Shown here: one piece after another, positions 1 to 5,053 of the stretch
Numbering within the stretch: position 1 is the first letter of the stretch
How the letters are laid out: every line of letters starts with the position of its first letter
Assembly (NCBI GenBank): GCA_900545365.1
Contig: UQYL01000050.1
Location: 1-5,053, forward strand
Direction: 5' to 3'
DNA: 5,053 nt
DNA from: an uncultured Dialister sp.
GTDB taxonomy: Bacteria > Bacillota > Negativicutes > Veillonellales > Dialisteraceae
Position numbers and translations under genes: made by a program
The notes under the pieces: generated by a model
The model's database searches: none
The model's input: only the letters and a program-made list of their open reading frames with translations
Told to the model about the DNA's origin: nothing

Positions 1-16
1 GGGCCGAACGGGCCGG

Positions 17-49
17 GCGTTCTCGAGAGGGCGCGTGTCTTTTTCTTTT
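17..49 (+). terminator. Possible intrinsic terminator of an upstream gene (weak)
   Basis: Positions 17-23 can pair with 28-34 around a CGAG loop. This gives a 7-pair stem that includes two G-U pairs. A T-rich run follows at 40-49 (five T, C, four T) after a 5-base gap. The wobble pairs and the gap before the T run make it a poor terminator as seen, and the true 5' arm could lie before the window edge. It would separate an unseen upstream gene from the argC promoter. No coding sequence is recognisable in 1-57. Confidence 0.3.
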
Positions 50-57
50 GTCTGGTA

Positions 58-86
58 TTGCAAAGTTATGCATGAAAATGTATAAT
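58..86 (+). promoter_or_regulatory. argC operon promoter
   Basis: A -35 box TTGCAA (58-63) and a perfect -10 box TATAAT (81-86) are separated by exactly 17 bases, which is the optimum for the housekeeping sigma factor. Transcription would start near 93, giving a leader of about 54 bases before argC. The promoter sits in an AT-rich island flanked by GC-rich DNA. It is the only good promoter seen ahead of argCJBD, so it probably drives all four genes. Confidence 0.75.
67..84 (+). promoter_or_regulatory. ARG-box-like operator in the argC promoter
   Basis: An imperfect dyad, TGCAT-gaaa-ATGTA (core 69-82), has the spacing of the ArgR/AhrC ARG box (TGAAT, four A/T bases, ATTCA) and matches 7 of its 10 core bases. 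It fills the spacer between -35 and -10 and enters the -10 box, so a bound repressor would block RNA polymerase. The 8-mer TTATGCAT (66-73) recurs upstream of argF at 4655-4662, which supports a shared regulator. Binding by ArgR is inferred from family knowledge and position; the regulator gene is not in the window. Confidence 0.6.
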
Positions 87-104
87 TATAAAATCTTATA
101 AGAA

Positions 105-135
105 CCGGCAGCGGACGCAGGGCGCGGGCTGCCGG
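105..135 (+). promoter_or_regulatory. Hairpin in the argC leader
   Basis: A perfect 8-base inverted repeat, CCGGCAGC (105-112) and GCTGCCGG (128-135), encloses a 15-base loop in which CGC (116-118) and GCG (122-124) could pair further. The stem ends one base before the purine-rich argC ribosome site. No T run follows, so it is not an intrinsic terminator. It could affect translation initiation or transcript stability, or be incidental in GC-rich DNA. Confidence 0.5.
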
Positions 136-136
136 C

Positions 137-145
137 AAAGGGGGG
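137..145 (+). promoter_or_regulatory. argC ribosome binding site (bears on the start choice)
   Basis: AAAGGGGGG resembles AAAGGAGG with one mismatch. It ends one to two bases before the ATG at 147, which is too close for the usual 5-9 base spacing, but lies about 7-8 bases before the in-frame GTG at 153. The site therefore favours GTG 153 unless only its 5' part (AAAGG, 137-141) pairs with the ribosome. Confidence 0.55.
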
Positions 146-146
146 C

Positions 147-1187
147 ATGGATGTGAAAGTCAGTATTCTCGGCGCGACGGGCTATACCGGTTCGGAGCTG
201 CTCCGGCTGCTCGCGGGACATCCCGAAGCGGAGGTGATCCACGTCACTTCGGAGAGCCACAGAGGCGAGAAGATCCAGGAGTTTTTTCCGCAGCTGCGGG
301 GATTTTACGACTTGACGCTGGAGAGTCTGGACGATCTGCCGCGGATCGGGGCAGAGAGCGATTTTATTTTCATCGGCATGCCCGCGGGGCACGCCATGGA
401 GATCGGGAAGGCGCTGCGGGATCTGCCGGTGCGGATCATCGACCTGGGCGCGGATTACCGTTTCCGCGATACGTCGGTGTATGAGGCGTGGTATCATCAG
501 GCCCACACCGATCCGGAGGCGGACCGGGCGTACGGGCTGGCGGAGCTGTACCGGGAGGAGATCCGGAAGGCGAAGATCATCGGGAACGCGGGGTGCTTCA
601 CTACGGCGAGCATTCTCGCAATGGCGCCGCTGGCGGAGCGTCATCTGATCCGCATGGACAGCATCATCTGCGATGCCGCGTCGGGCGTGTCCGGGGCGGG
701 GCGGTCGCCGAAGATCGGCAATCATTTCCCGGAGCTCTACGATAATTTCAAGGCTTACAATGTGGCGCATCACCGCCACACGCCGGAGATCGAGCAGGCG
801 CTGTCCGATCTGTCCGGGGAGGCGGTGACGCTGAATTTCACGCCTCATCTGGTGCCGATGGCCAGGGGCATCCTGTCCACGTGCTACGCGGAGCTCCGCG
901 CGGGGGCCACGGCGGAGGATGTGGACGCCGCTTTTGAGGCGCGCTACGGCGGGGAGCCTTTTATCCGGCTTCTGGGGCGCGGGGCGTACCCGGAGACGAA
1001 GTATGTGCGGGGCTCGAATTTCTGTGATCTCGGCTGGCACATCGATGAGCGGACGGGCCGGGTGATCGTGCTCTCGGCGATCGATAATCTGGTGAAGGGC
1101 GCTGCCGGTCAGGCGGTGCAGAATTTCAATATTGCCTGCGGTTTCGATGAGACGGAAGGTCTCATGATGGCGCCGCTGTATCCGTAA
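147..1187 (+). CDS. argC: N-acetyl-gamma-glutamyl-phosphate reductase
   Basis: A cytoplasmic enzyme that reduces N-acetyl-glutamyl-5-phosphate to N-acetyl-glutamate semialdehyde with NADPH, the third step of arginine synthesis. The 346-residue protein is the usual length for the long ArgC type. It opens with the Rossmann dinucleotide loop GATGYTG (residues 9-15). The active-site signature GNAGCF holds the catalytic Cys150, which forms the thioester intermediate. HRHTPE (209-214) contains the conserved active-site histidine region, and KGAAGQAVQN (317-326) is the conserved C-terminal motif. No key residue is missing. The ATG at 147 is reported, but GTG at 153 is better placed for the ribosome site and gives MKVSILGATG, which resembles the usual family N-terminus. 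It is the first gene of the operon, and argJ follows after 8 bases. The family assignment is secure; only the start is uncertain by two codons. Confidence 0.97.
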   Translation: MDVKVSILGATGYTGSELLRLLAGHPEAEVIHVTSESHRGEKIQEFFPQLRGFYDLTLESLDDLPRIGAESDFIFIGMPAGHAMEIGKALRDLPVRIIDLGADYRFRDTSVYEAWYHQAHTDPEADRAYGLAELYREEIRKAKIIGNAGCFTTASILAMAPLAERHLIRMDSIICDAASGVSGAGRSPKIGNHFPELYDNFKAYNVAHHRHTPEIEQALSDLSGEAVTLNFTPHLVPMARGILSTCYAELRAGATAEDVDAAFEARYGGEPFIRLLGRGAYPETKYVRGSNFCDLGWHIDERTGRVIVLSAIDNLVKGAAGQAVQNFNIACGFDETEGLMMAPLYP

Positions 1188-1194
1188 GAGGGGG
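1188..1194 (+). promoter_or_regulatory. argJ ribosome binding site (bears on the start choice)
   Basis: GAGGGGG follows the argC stop codon directly. Its GAGG core (1188-1191) lies 4 bases from ATG 1196 and 10 bases from the in-frame ATG 1202. The whole purine run ends 1 and 7 bases from these starts respectively. Spacing slightly favours ATG 1202, but both are possible. Confidence 0.5.
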
Positions 1195-1195
1195 A

Positions 1196-2413
1196 ATGAC
1201 GATGTTTAAGGAAATGGACGGCGCGCTGGGCGTGACGTATCCGAAGGGATTCCGGGCCTGCGGGGTCCGGGCCGGGCTGAAGAAGAGCGGGAAGCTCGAT
1301 ATGGCGATGATCGCGGCGGACTGCCGCTGCGCCGCGGCGGGGACTTTCACGCAGAATGCGGTGGCCGCCGCGTCGGTGTGGGTGTCGAAGGAGATCCTCG
1401 CCGACGGGCACGCGCAGGCGGTGATCGTCAATTCGGGCTGCGCCAATGCCTGCACGGGCGAGCAGGGCATGAAGGATGCCCGCCGCATGGCAGAGGTCGC
1501 GGGGGCGGCGCTCTCCTGCCCGGCAGGCGATGTGGTGGTGGCGTCGACCGGCGTCATCGGGGCGCTCCTCGATATGGAGAAGATCGAAGGGGGCATCGAG
1601 ATGTGCCGCCAGGCGCTCTCTGACGACGGGAGCGAATCGGCGAGCCGGGCGATCCTCACGACGGACACGGTGACGAAGTCCGCCGCGGGGGAAGCGGAGA
1701 TCGGCGGGAAGACGGTGCGTTTCGGCGTCATTGCGAAGGGCTCCGGCATGATCCGGCCGAATATGGCGACCATGCTGTGTTTCCTCACGACGGACGCGGC
1801 CATCGCTCCGGCGCTTCTGAATGAGGCGCTCCATCAGGCGGTGTCGTATTCGTTCAATATGATCTCCGTGGACGGCGACATGAGCACGAACGACATGTGC
1901 GTCGCGCTGGCGAGCGGTCTCGCGGGCAATCCGGAGATCACGGAGAAGGGCGCGGATTACGATGCTTTTTATGAAGCGCTCTTCCATCTCTGCCGGGAAA
2001 TGGCGAAGAAGATCGCCGCCGACGGCGAGGGGGCGACGAAGTTCATCACCATCCGTGTGACGGGGGCGGAGACTTTTGCCGACGCGAAGCAGGTGGGCAT
2101 GAGCGTGGCCCGGTCGCCTCTCGCGAAGACGGCTTTCTTCGGGGAGGACCCGAACTGGGGCCGCGTGGTGGCGGCGGTGGGCTATTCGGAGGCGCCCATG
2201 GTGCCGGAGAAGACCCGTGTCGCTTTCGGCGGCATCCCGGTGTACGCGGCGGGGCTGCCCGTGCCTTTCGATGAGGCGGCCATGAAGAAGGTCATGAAGG
2301 CGCACGATATCGAAGTGGACATCGACATGGGTCTGGGAAGCGAGGAGGCCACGGTGTGGACCTGCGATTTCTCGTATGATTATGTGAAGATCAATGGGGA
2401 GTATCATACATAA
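1196..2413 (+). CDS. argJ: Glutamate N-acetyltransferase (ornithine acetyltransferase) ArgJ
   Basis: Transfers the acetyl group from N2-acetylornithine to glutamate, releasing ornithine and regenerating N-acetylglutamate (the cyclic pathway). Some family members also acetylate glutamate from acetyl-CoA; which type this is cannot be told by eye, so a separate synthase may exist elsewhere. The 405 residues match family length. The self-cleavage motif KGSGMIRPNMATML (181-194) predicts a cut between Ala191 and Thr192, giving an alpha chain of about 191 residues and a beta chain of about 214 whose N-terminal Thr192 is the nucleophile. STGVIG (117-122) is the conserved oxyanion-hole segment, GEDPNWGR (316-323) is a further signature, and the C-terminus INGEYHT is typical. 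ATG 1196 is reported; ATG 1202 would remove two residues and has better ribosome-site spacing. The stop codon overlaps the argB start by one base, suggesting coupled translation. Confidence 0.97.
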   Translation: MTMFKEMDGALGVTYPKGFRACGVRAGLKKSGKLDMAMIAADCRCAAAGTFTQNAVAAASVWVSKEILADGHAQAVIVNSGCANACTGEQGMKDARRMAEVAGAALSCPAGDVVVASTGVIGALLDMEKIEGGIEMCRQALSDDGSESASRAILTTDTVTKSAAGEAEIGGKTVRFGVIAKGSGMIRPNMATMLCFLTTDAAIAPALLNEALHQAVSYSFNMISVDGDMSTNDMCVALASGLAGNPEITEKGADYDAFYEALFHLCREMAKKIAADGEGATKFITIRVTGAETFADAKQVGMSVARSPLAKTAFFGEDPNWGRVVAAVGYSEAPMVPEKTRVAFGGIPVYAAGLPVPFDEAAMKKVMKAHDIEVDIDMGLGSEEATVWTCDFSYDYVKINGEYHT

Positions 2414-3318
2414 TGGAAGAGAAGAATAAGAATTTCCGCTCTGTCACGGCGGACATCCTCATGGAAGCGCTGCCGTATATCGAGGATTTCTACGGCAAGA
2501 CGGTGGTGGTGAAGTACGGCGGCAACGCCATGGTGAACGACCGGCTGAAGGAAAAGGTCATGGAGGACATCGCTCTCATGCGTTTCGTGGGCATCCATCC
2601 GGTGATCGTCCACGGCGGCGGGCCGGAGATCACCCGTTTCCTCAAGAAGCTCGGCAAGGAGAGCTCTTTCGTCTCCGGGCTGCGCGTGACCGACGCGGAA
2701 ACGGCGGAAGTAGCGGAGATGGTGCTGGACGGCAAGATCAATTCGGAGATCGTGAAGCGCATGAACCGCCGCGGCGTGCGGGCCGTGGGCCTCTCCGGGG
2801 AGGACGCGAATCTCATCCGCGCCCGGAAGAAGCTCGCCCAGGTCTATGAGGACGAGGCCGGCGCGCCGAAGGAAGTGGATATCGGCTATGTGGGCGAAGT
2901 GGCGGCCATCAATACGGATATCCTCCGCACGCTCATCGACAATGATTATGTGCCGGTCATCGCGCCCATCGGCGTCGGCGTGGACGGCGGCAATTACAAT
3001 ATCAACGCGGACTATGTGGCGGCGAAGGTGGCGGGCGCGCTCAAGGCGGAGCGGCTCATCCTCCTCACCGATGTGGAAGGGGTCTATGAGAATTTCGAAG
3101 ATAAGGACTCTTTCATTTCCATCCTCCCCGCGGCGAAAGCGCGGGACTACATCCGCAGCGGCGTCATCAAGGGCGGCATGATCCCGAAGATCGAAGCGTG
3201 CCTCACCGCCATGGAGGAAGGCGTGGTGAAGGCGCACATCATCGACGGGCGGCTCCCGCATTCGCTCATTCTGGAAATGTTCACCGCTGAAGGCGTGGGC
3301 ACGCAGGTCATTCGGTAA
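2413..3318 (+). CDS. argB: Acetylglutamate kinase
   Basis: Phosphorylates N-acetylglutamate with ATP, the second step of the pathway; an amino-acid-kinase fold. Visible landmarks are VKYGGNAM (33-40) with catalytic Lys34, the glycine-rich loop HGGGPEI (67-73), GLRVTD (89-94) with the substrate-binding Arg91, NINAD (196-200) with Asp200, LTDVEGVY (218-225) of the nucleotide domain, and GGMIPK (254-259) with catalytic Lys259. At 301 residues it is longer than the roughly 258-residue E. coli enzyme. The extra N-terminal segment (about 1-28, including ADILMEALPYIEDFYG) resembles the interlacing helix of hexameric, arginine-inhibited kinases, so feedback control by arginine is inferred. The start is the A of TAATG, sharing one base with the argJ stop. 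A GGGGAG at 2396-2401 is 11 bases upstream, rather distant, so coupling to argJ translation is likely. Confidence 0.97.
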   Translation: MEEKNKNFRSVTADILMEALPYIEDFYGKTVVVKYGGNAMVNDRLKEKVMEDIALMRFVGIHPVIVHGGGPEITRFLKKLGKESSFVSGLRVTDAETAEVAEMVLDGKINSEIVKRMNRRGVRAVGLSGEDANLIRARKKLAQVYEDEAGAPKEVDIGYVGEVAAINTDILRTLIDNDYVPVIAPIGVGVDGGNYNINADYVAAKVAGALKAERLILLTDVEGVYENFEDKDSFISILPAAKARDYIRSGVIKGGMIPKIEACLTAMEEGVVKAHIIDGRLPHSLILEMFTAEGVGTQVIR

Positions 3319-3324
3319 GGAGGG
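3316..3324 (+). promoter_or_regulatory. argD ribosome binding site
   Basis: TAAGGAGGG begins within the argB stop codon and contains a full AAGGAGG (3317-3323), 8 bases before the argD ATG. It is the strongest ribosome site inside the operon and fixes the argD start. Confidence 0.85.
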
Positions 3325-3331
3325 CGTCATC

Positions 3332-4534
3332 ATGAAAGAAACGACACAGCAGATCCTCGCGAAGGATCAGAAAGATTATCTCCCCGTCTACGGCGGGCGC
3401 TACGGCATCGTCCTCGATCACGGAGAGGGCGTCCGGGTCTGGGACAATGACGGGAAGGAATATATCGATTTCCTCGGCGGCATCGCCGTGAATGTCCTCG
3501 GCCACGGATACGGGCCGCTGGTGGAAGCGGTCTCGCGGCAGGCGGCGCGGATGATCCACTGCTCCAATCTTTTCTATACGCAGGCTCAGGCCGACGCGGC
3601 GGCCAAACTGGTGGCGCTTTCCGGCCTCGGGAAGGCCTTCTTCGCCAATTCCGGCGCGGAAGCAAATGAAGGGGCCATCAAGGCGGCGCGGAAGTACGCC
3701 CATATGACCGATCCGGAGAAGTCGCAGATCATCACGGCGTGGAACAGTTTCCACGGCCGGACGCTGGCGACTCTCACCGCCACGGGCCAGCCTCATTATC
3801 AGGAGGGCTGCGGGCCGCTCCCGGCGGGCTTCGACTACGTCCATTACAACGATATCGAAGAGCTCGAAGGGATGATGAGCGAAAAGACCTGCGCGGTCAT
3901 GCTCGAAACGATCCAGGGCGAAGGCGGCGTGTACCCGCCGAAGGGAGACTATCTCAAAAAGGTGCGCGCCCTCTGCGACAAATACGGCGCGCTCCTCATT
4001 CTGGACGAGGTGCAGGCCGGCATGGGGCGGAGCGGCACGTTCTTCGCCTATGACACCTACGGCATCAGGCCGGACATCGTGACGCTCGCCAAGGGCCTCG
4101 CCGGCGGCGTGCCCATCGGGGCTTTCCTCTGCACCGACGAGGTGGCGAAAGCCTTCCGTCCCGGCGATCACGGCACCACTTTCGGGGGCAATCCTCTTGC
4201 CTGCGCCGCGGCAAACGTCGTCATCGACACGGTCTCCCAGCCGGATTTTCTCGCCCATGTGAAAGAGATGGGCGCGTATTTCCGGGCAAAGCTGGAAGGC
4301 ATCGCCACGAAATACCCGGCGCTCGTGAAAGAGGTGCGCGGGCAGGGGCTCCTCCTTGGCATGGAGCTGACAAAGCCCGGCTCGGACATCGTGGCGGACT
4401 GCATGGCCCACGGCGTCATCATCAACTGCACCATGGGGAATGTGCTCCGTTTCGTTCCGCCGCTCATTATCACGGAAGCGGACGCCGACGCTGTGGCCGC
4501 CGCGGTGGACGGCGCGCTCTCCCGTCTGAAATAA
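3332..4534 (+). CDS. argD: Acetylornithine aminotransferase
   Basis: A cytoplasmic pyridoxal-phosphate enzyme of class III (fold type I) that converts N-acetylglutamate semialdehyde to N2-acetylornithine with glutamate as amino donor. Its 400 residues match the family. Seen in order: FLGGIAVNVLGHG (47-59), the cofactor-phosphate segment NSGAEANEGAIKAAR (106-120), FHGRT (140-144), LETIQGEGG (191-199), LILDEVQAGMGRSG (222-235) with Asp225 and Gln228 near the cofactor ring, TLAKGLAGG (251-259) with Lys254 forming the Schiff base, and TFGGNPLA (283-290). Related class-III enzymes such as ornithine or succinylornithine aminotransferases share many of these motifs, but the position between argB and argF makes ArgD by far the best call. 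Some ArgD proteins also act in lysine synthesis; the sequence does not decide this. It is the last gene of the operon, with a terminator starting 15 bases after the stop. Confidence 0.95.
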   Translation: MKETTQQILAKDQKDYLPVYGGRYGIVLDHGEGVRVWDNDGKEYIDFLGGIAVNVLGHGYGPLVEAVSRQAARMIHCSNLFYTQAQADAAAKLVALSGLGKAFFANSGAEANEGAIKAARKYAHMTDPEKSQIITAWNSFHGRTLATLTATGQPHYQEGCGPLPAGFDYVHYNDIEELEGMMSEKTCAVMLETIQGEGGVYPPKGDYLKKVRALCDKYGALLILDEVQAGMGRSGTFFAYDTYGIRPDIVTLAKGLAGGVPIGAFLCTDEVAKAFRPGDHGTTFGGNPLACAAANVVIDTVSQPDFLAHVKEMGAYFRAKLEGIATKYPALVKEVRGQGLLLGMELTKPGSDIVADCMAHGVIINCTMGNVLRFVPPLIITEADADAVAAAVDGALSRLK

Positions 4535-4549
4535 AATACGCTGTACAGG

Positions 4550-4579
4550 ACGTCTCTCCTTCGCGGAGGGGCGTTTTTT
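4550..4579 (+). terminator. Intrinsic terminator after argD
   Basis: A 10-pair stem (4550-4559 with 4565-4574, including two G-U pairs) encloses the loop TTCGC and is followed by a run of six T at 4574-4579. It lies 15 bases past the argD stop codon. It should end the argCJBD transcript and leave argF dependent mainly on its own promoter, apart from read-through. Confidence 0.88.
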
Positions 4580-4655
4580 GCTGCGCCTTTTTCGGCCGGC
4601 GCGGCTTCGGGGCGGCGTTCTCTCCGTCCGCCGTCTGGAAGCAAATTATTCGGTT

Positions 4656-4673
4656 TATGCATAAAATATTCAT
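4656..4673 (+). promoter_or_regulatory. Distal ARG-box-like site upstream of argF
   Basis: TGCAT (4658-4662) and ATTCA (4668-4672) form an ARG-box-like dyad matching 9 of 10 core bases, but the half-sites are 5 bases apart rather than the usual 4. The left part, TTATGCAT, is identical to the argC operator. The centre lies about 87 bases upstream of the strong site over the argF promoter, so it could be an auxiliary site bridged by a repressor hexamer. The extra spacer base lowers confidence. Confidence 0.45.
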
Positions 4674-4743
4674 CTTTTTTCTTTGCCGGAGCAGATGAAA
4701 TCTTGGAAAACAGAATATTTTCGGAGAAAAGCAAATTTTAGGG

Positions 4744-4761
4744 GTTGAATAAATATTCTAT
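4744..4761 (+). promoter_or_regulatory. ARG box over the argF -35 region
   Basis: The core TGAAT-aaat-ATTCT (4746-4759) matches the ArgR/AhrC ARG box at 9 of 10 conserved positions with the correct 4-base A/T centre. It is the best operator in the window. It contains almost all of the argF -35 box and extends into the spacer, so a bound repressor would exclude RNA polymerase. The regulator is inferred from the motif and from the adjacent gene's function. Confidence 0.75.
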
Positions 4762-4773
4762 GCGTCGTATAAT
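4745..4773 (+). promoter_or_regulatory. argF promoter
   Basis: TTGAAT (-35, 4745-4750) and a perfect TATAAT (-10, 4768-4773) are separated by exactly 17 bases. Transcription would start near 4780, giving a leader of about 30 bases that is A/C-rich and looks unstructured. Its position after the argD terminator supports separate transcription of argF. Confidence 0.8.
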
Positions 4774-4799
4774 TACACACATACACAACAAAAACTTTC

Positions 4800-4806
4800 A
4801 GGAGGA
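4800..4806 (+). promoter_or_regulatory. argF ribosome binding site
   Basis: AGGAGGA is close to the ideal complement of the 16S rRNA tail and lies 4 bases before the ATG at 4811 (5 from the AGGAGG core). It supports this start, and high translation potential is expected. Confidence 0.85.
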
Positions 4807-4810
4807 ACCT

Positions 4811-5053
4811 ATGCTTAAAGGAAAAGATCTGCTCAGCATTCATGATTTATCGGAAGAAGACGTACAGGAGATCCTGGAGACCGCGGCGAAGCTCAAGGCG
4901 GAACAGAAGGCGGGGATCCCCCATCCGCTGCTGAAGGGGAAGACGCTCGCCATGATCTTCGAGAAATCCTCCACGAGGACGCGCGTTTCTTTCGAGACGG
5001 GAATTTTTCAGCTCGGCGGGCAGGGGATCTTCCTCTCCACGCGGGATATCCAG
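4811..5053 (+). CDS. argF: Ornithine carbamoyltransferase, N-terminal part (cut by window edge)
   Basis: Transfers the carbamoyl group from carbamoyl phosphate to ornithine, giving citrulline, the step after the argCJBD reactions. Only the first 81 codons are present, out of roughly 300-330 in the family. The frame is open to the window edge, so this is truncation by the window and not a pseudogene. The segment begins MLKGKDLLSIHDLSEEDV, and FEKSSTRTRVSFE (50-62) contains the STRTR carbamoyl-phosphate-binding motif (54-58) with the family's characteristic FEK before it. LGGQGIFLSTRDIQ (68-81) matches the following conserved strand region. The ornithine-binding SMG loop and the HCLP motif would lie beyond the edge. 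Aspartate carbamoyltransferase shares STRTR, but FEKSSTRTRVSFE and the arginine context point to ArgF. A catabolic arcB role is less likely given the operator and the biosynthetic neighbours. Confidence 0.93.
   Translation, partial: MLKGKDLLSIHDLSEEDVQEILETAAKLKAEQKAGIPHPLLKGKTLAMIFEKSSTRTRVSFETGIFQLGGQGIFLSTRDIQ

Noticed and set aside
93..146. Arginine leader peptide or T-box/riboswitch in the argC leader
   Set aside because: The leader is only about 54 bases, has no credible start codon with a run of Arg codons, no terminator, and no T-box-like sequence.
96..4411. Long minus-strand open frames (96-1040, 1109-2407, 2404-3333, 3308-4411) lying opposite all four arg genes
   Set aside because: They mirror the sense genes almost end to end and translate to Arg/His/Pro/Asp-rich sequence with no recognisable motif. 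They arise because GC-rich codon use avoids TTA, CTA and TCA in the sense frame, which removes antisense stop codons.
4580..4605. Second GC-rich hairpin after the argD terminator (GCTGCGCC with GGCGCGGC, one G-U pair, 10-base loop)
   Set aside because: No T run follows on either strand and there is no gene on the opposite strand to terminate. It is probably incidental in GC-rich sequence.
4636..4649. Further ARG-box-like match next to the distal argF site (TGGAA-gcaa-ATTAT)
   Set aside because: Only 6 of 10 core positions match, in AT-rich sequence where chance matches are common.
4168..4734. Minus-strand open frame covering the end of argD and part of the intergenic region
   Set aside because: It overlaps the argD coding end, the terminator and the distal operator, has low-complexity Arg/Pro/Ala-rich translation, and shows no family motif.
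4723..4740. Possible partner box immediately upstream of the strong argF ARG box
   Set aside because: About 5 of 10 core positions match; indistinguishable from AT-rich background.
5053..5053. Broken or truncated argF
   Set aside because: The frame is open and intact up to the window edge, so the truncation is due to the window boundary.

Overview
The window carries a bacterial arginine-biosynthesis locus, all on the + strand: argC, argJ, argB and argD as one tight operon, then the first 81 codons of argF, which run off the right edge. Every gene was assigned from family motifs visible in its translation. No mobile element, CRISPR array, tRNA or rRNA is evident, and I found no sign of an undescribed system. 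The points of interest are in regulation.

Organism: coding DNA is GC-rich with strong G/C preference at third codon positions, while the two promoter regions are AT-rich. The promoters have sigma-70/SigA-type boxes with exact 17-base spacers, and argD and argF have strong AGGAGG-type ribosome sites. The argCJBD order with an acetyl-recycling ArgJ is common in Bacillota. A GC-rich member such as one of the Negativicutes is plausible, but genus cannot be read from this sequence alone.

Layout: positions 1-49 hold a possible end of an upstream terminator. Positions 58-86 are the argC promoter, with an ARG-box-like dyad between -35 and -10, an AT dyad over the likely transcription start, and a GC-rich hairpin just before the argC ribosome site. 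argC (147-1187), argJ (1196-2413), argB (2413-3318) and argD (3332-4534) follow with gaps of 13 bases or less and a one-base overlap between argJ and argB. A clear intrinsic terminator (4550-4579) closes the operon. The 276-base gap before argF holds this terminator, a distal ARG-box-like site, and a second promoter (4745-4773) whose -35 box lies inside a near-consensus ARG box. argF starts at 4811.

How the genes work together: ArgB phosphorylates N-acetylglutamate, ArgC reduces it to the semialdehyde, ArgD transaminates it to N2-acetylornithine, and ArgJ moves the acetyl group to glutamate, giving ornithine and regenerating N-acetylglutamate. ArgF carbamoylates ornithine to citrulline. argG, argH, argA and the repressor gene argR are not in the window. 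The operators suggest that both transcription units are repressed by an ArgR/AhrC-type regulator when arginine is plentiful, and the ArgB architecture suggests feedback inhibition by arginine.
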